Origin: an uncultured Collinsella sp.
GTDB taxonomy: Bacteria; Actinomycetota; Coriobacteriia; Coriobacteriales; Coriobacteriaceae
NCBI GenBank assembly: GCA_900552995.1
Contig: USBX01000065.1
Span: 1 to 5,776 of the forward strand
Direction: 5' to 3'
Length of the DNA stretch: 5,776 nt
In this document: in pieces, positions 5,728 through 5,776 of the stretch
How the letters are laid out: each line of letters begins with the position of its first letter
How positions within the stretch are numbered: the stretch's first letter is position 1
Position numbers and translations under genes: made by a program
Notes under the pieces: model-generated
What the model was told of the DNA's origin: nothing
Seen by the model: only the letters and a program-made list of their open reading frames with translations
The model's database searches: none

Positions 5728-5776
5728 CTGTCTCTTATACACATCTCCGAGCCCACGAGACACTCGCTAATCTCGT
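5728..5776. other. Illumina Nextera read-2 adapter, reverse complement (not genomic)
   Basis: This is the inverse of the left-end adapter: mosaic end CTGTCTCTTATACACATCT (5728-5746), CCGAGCCCACGAGAC (5747-5761), index ACTCGCTA (5762-5769) and the P7 start ATCTCGT (5770-5776). It is what an untrimmed read 1 shows after running off a short insert. The genomic insert ends at 5727. A minus-strand frame through it begins MGSEMCIRDR, another known contaminant peptide. Confidence 0.98.

Noticed and set aside
5550..5756. 68-residue minus-strand frame starting MGSEMCIRDR
   Set aside because: It starts in the adapter, runs through the palindromic repeat and ends antisense to the kinase; MGSEMCIRDR is a known adapter-derived peptide.
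1..5776. A composite or Tn5-like transposon bounded by terminal inverted repeats
   Set aside because: The repeats are Nextera adapter with P7 and index sequence, and there is no transposase in between.

Overview
The window is an assembled, GC-rich bacterial contig whose two ends are not genomic. Bases 1-48 and 5728-5776 are Illumina Nextera (Tn5) read-2 adapter with the same 8-base i7 index, so the genomic insert is only 49-5727. The gene set suggests an actinomycetal gut anaerobe of the Coriobacteriia, most like Collinsella: a SufS-SufU pair of Gram-positive/actinobacterial type, LemA, a compact TetR regulator, tRNA-Ser beside tadA, and high-GC codons. That assignment is inference from gene content and style, not from a database search.

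Layout. (1) 54-1755, plus strand: the end of a suf operon, sufS then sufU, overlapping by 8 bases and closed by a strong intrinsic terminator at 1788-1819. Together they make sulfane sulfur for Fe-S cluster assembly; the upstream suf genes are cut off by the contig end. (2) 1820-2246: a gene-poor stretch holding two inverted-repeat structures. The larger (2004-2240) looks like a non-autonomous MITE-like element. (3) 2247-2880, minus strand: a solitary lemA with its own terminator. (4) 2881-3079: a divergent intergenic region with a candidate lemA promoter overlapped by a palindrome. (5) 3080-3676, plus strand: a TetR/AcrR-family regulator. (6) 3680-3769, minus strand: tRNA-Ser(UGA), convergent with the regulator at a distance of 3 bases. 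(7) 3821-5602, plus strand: a single open frame joining a complete TadA tRNA adenosine deaminase to a complete glycerate kinase. (8) 5618-5686: a perfect 20-bp inverted repeat with a 29-base loop.

The most notable items are the TadA-glycerate kinase fusion, the two palindromic intergenic elements, and the adapter ends, which imitate terminal inverted repeats of a transposon but are a sequencing artefact. I see no CRISPR array, phage gene, transposase or defence system.
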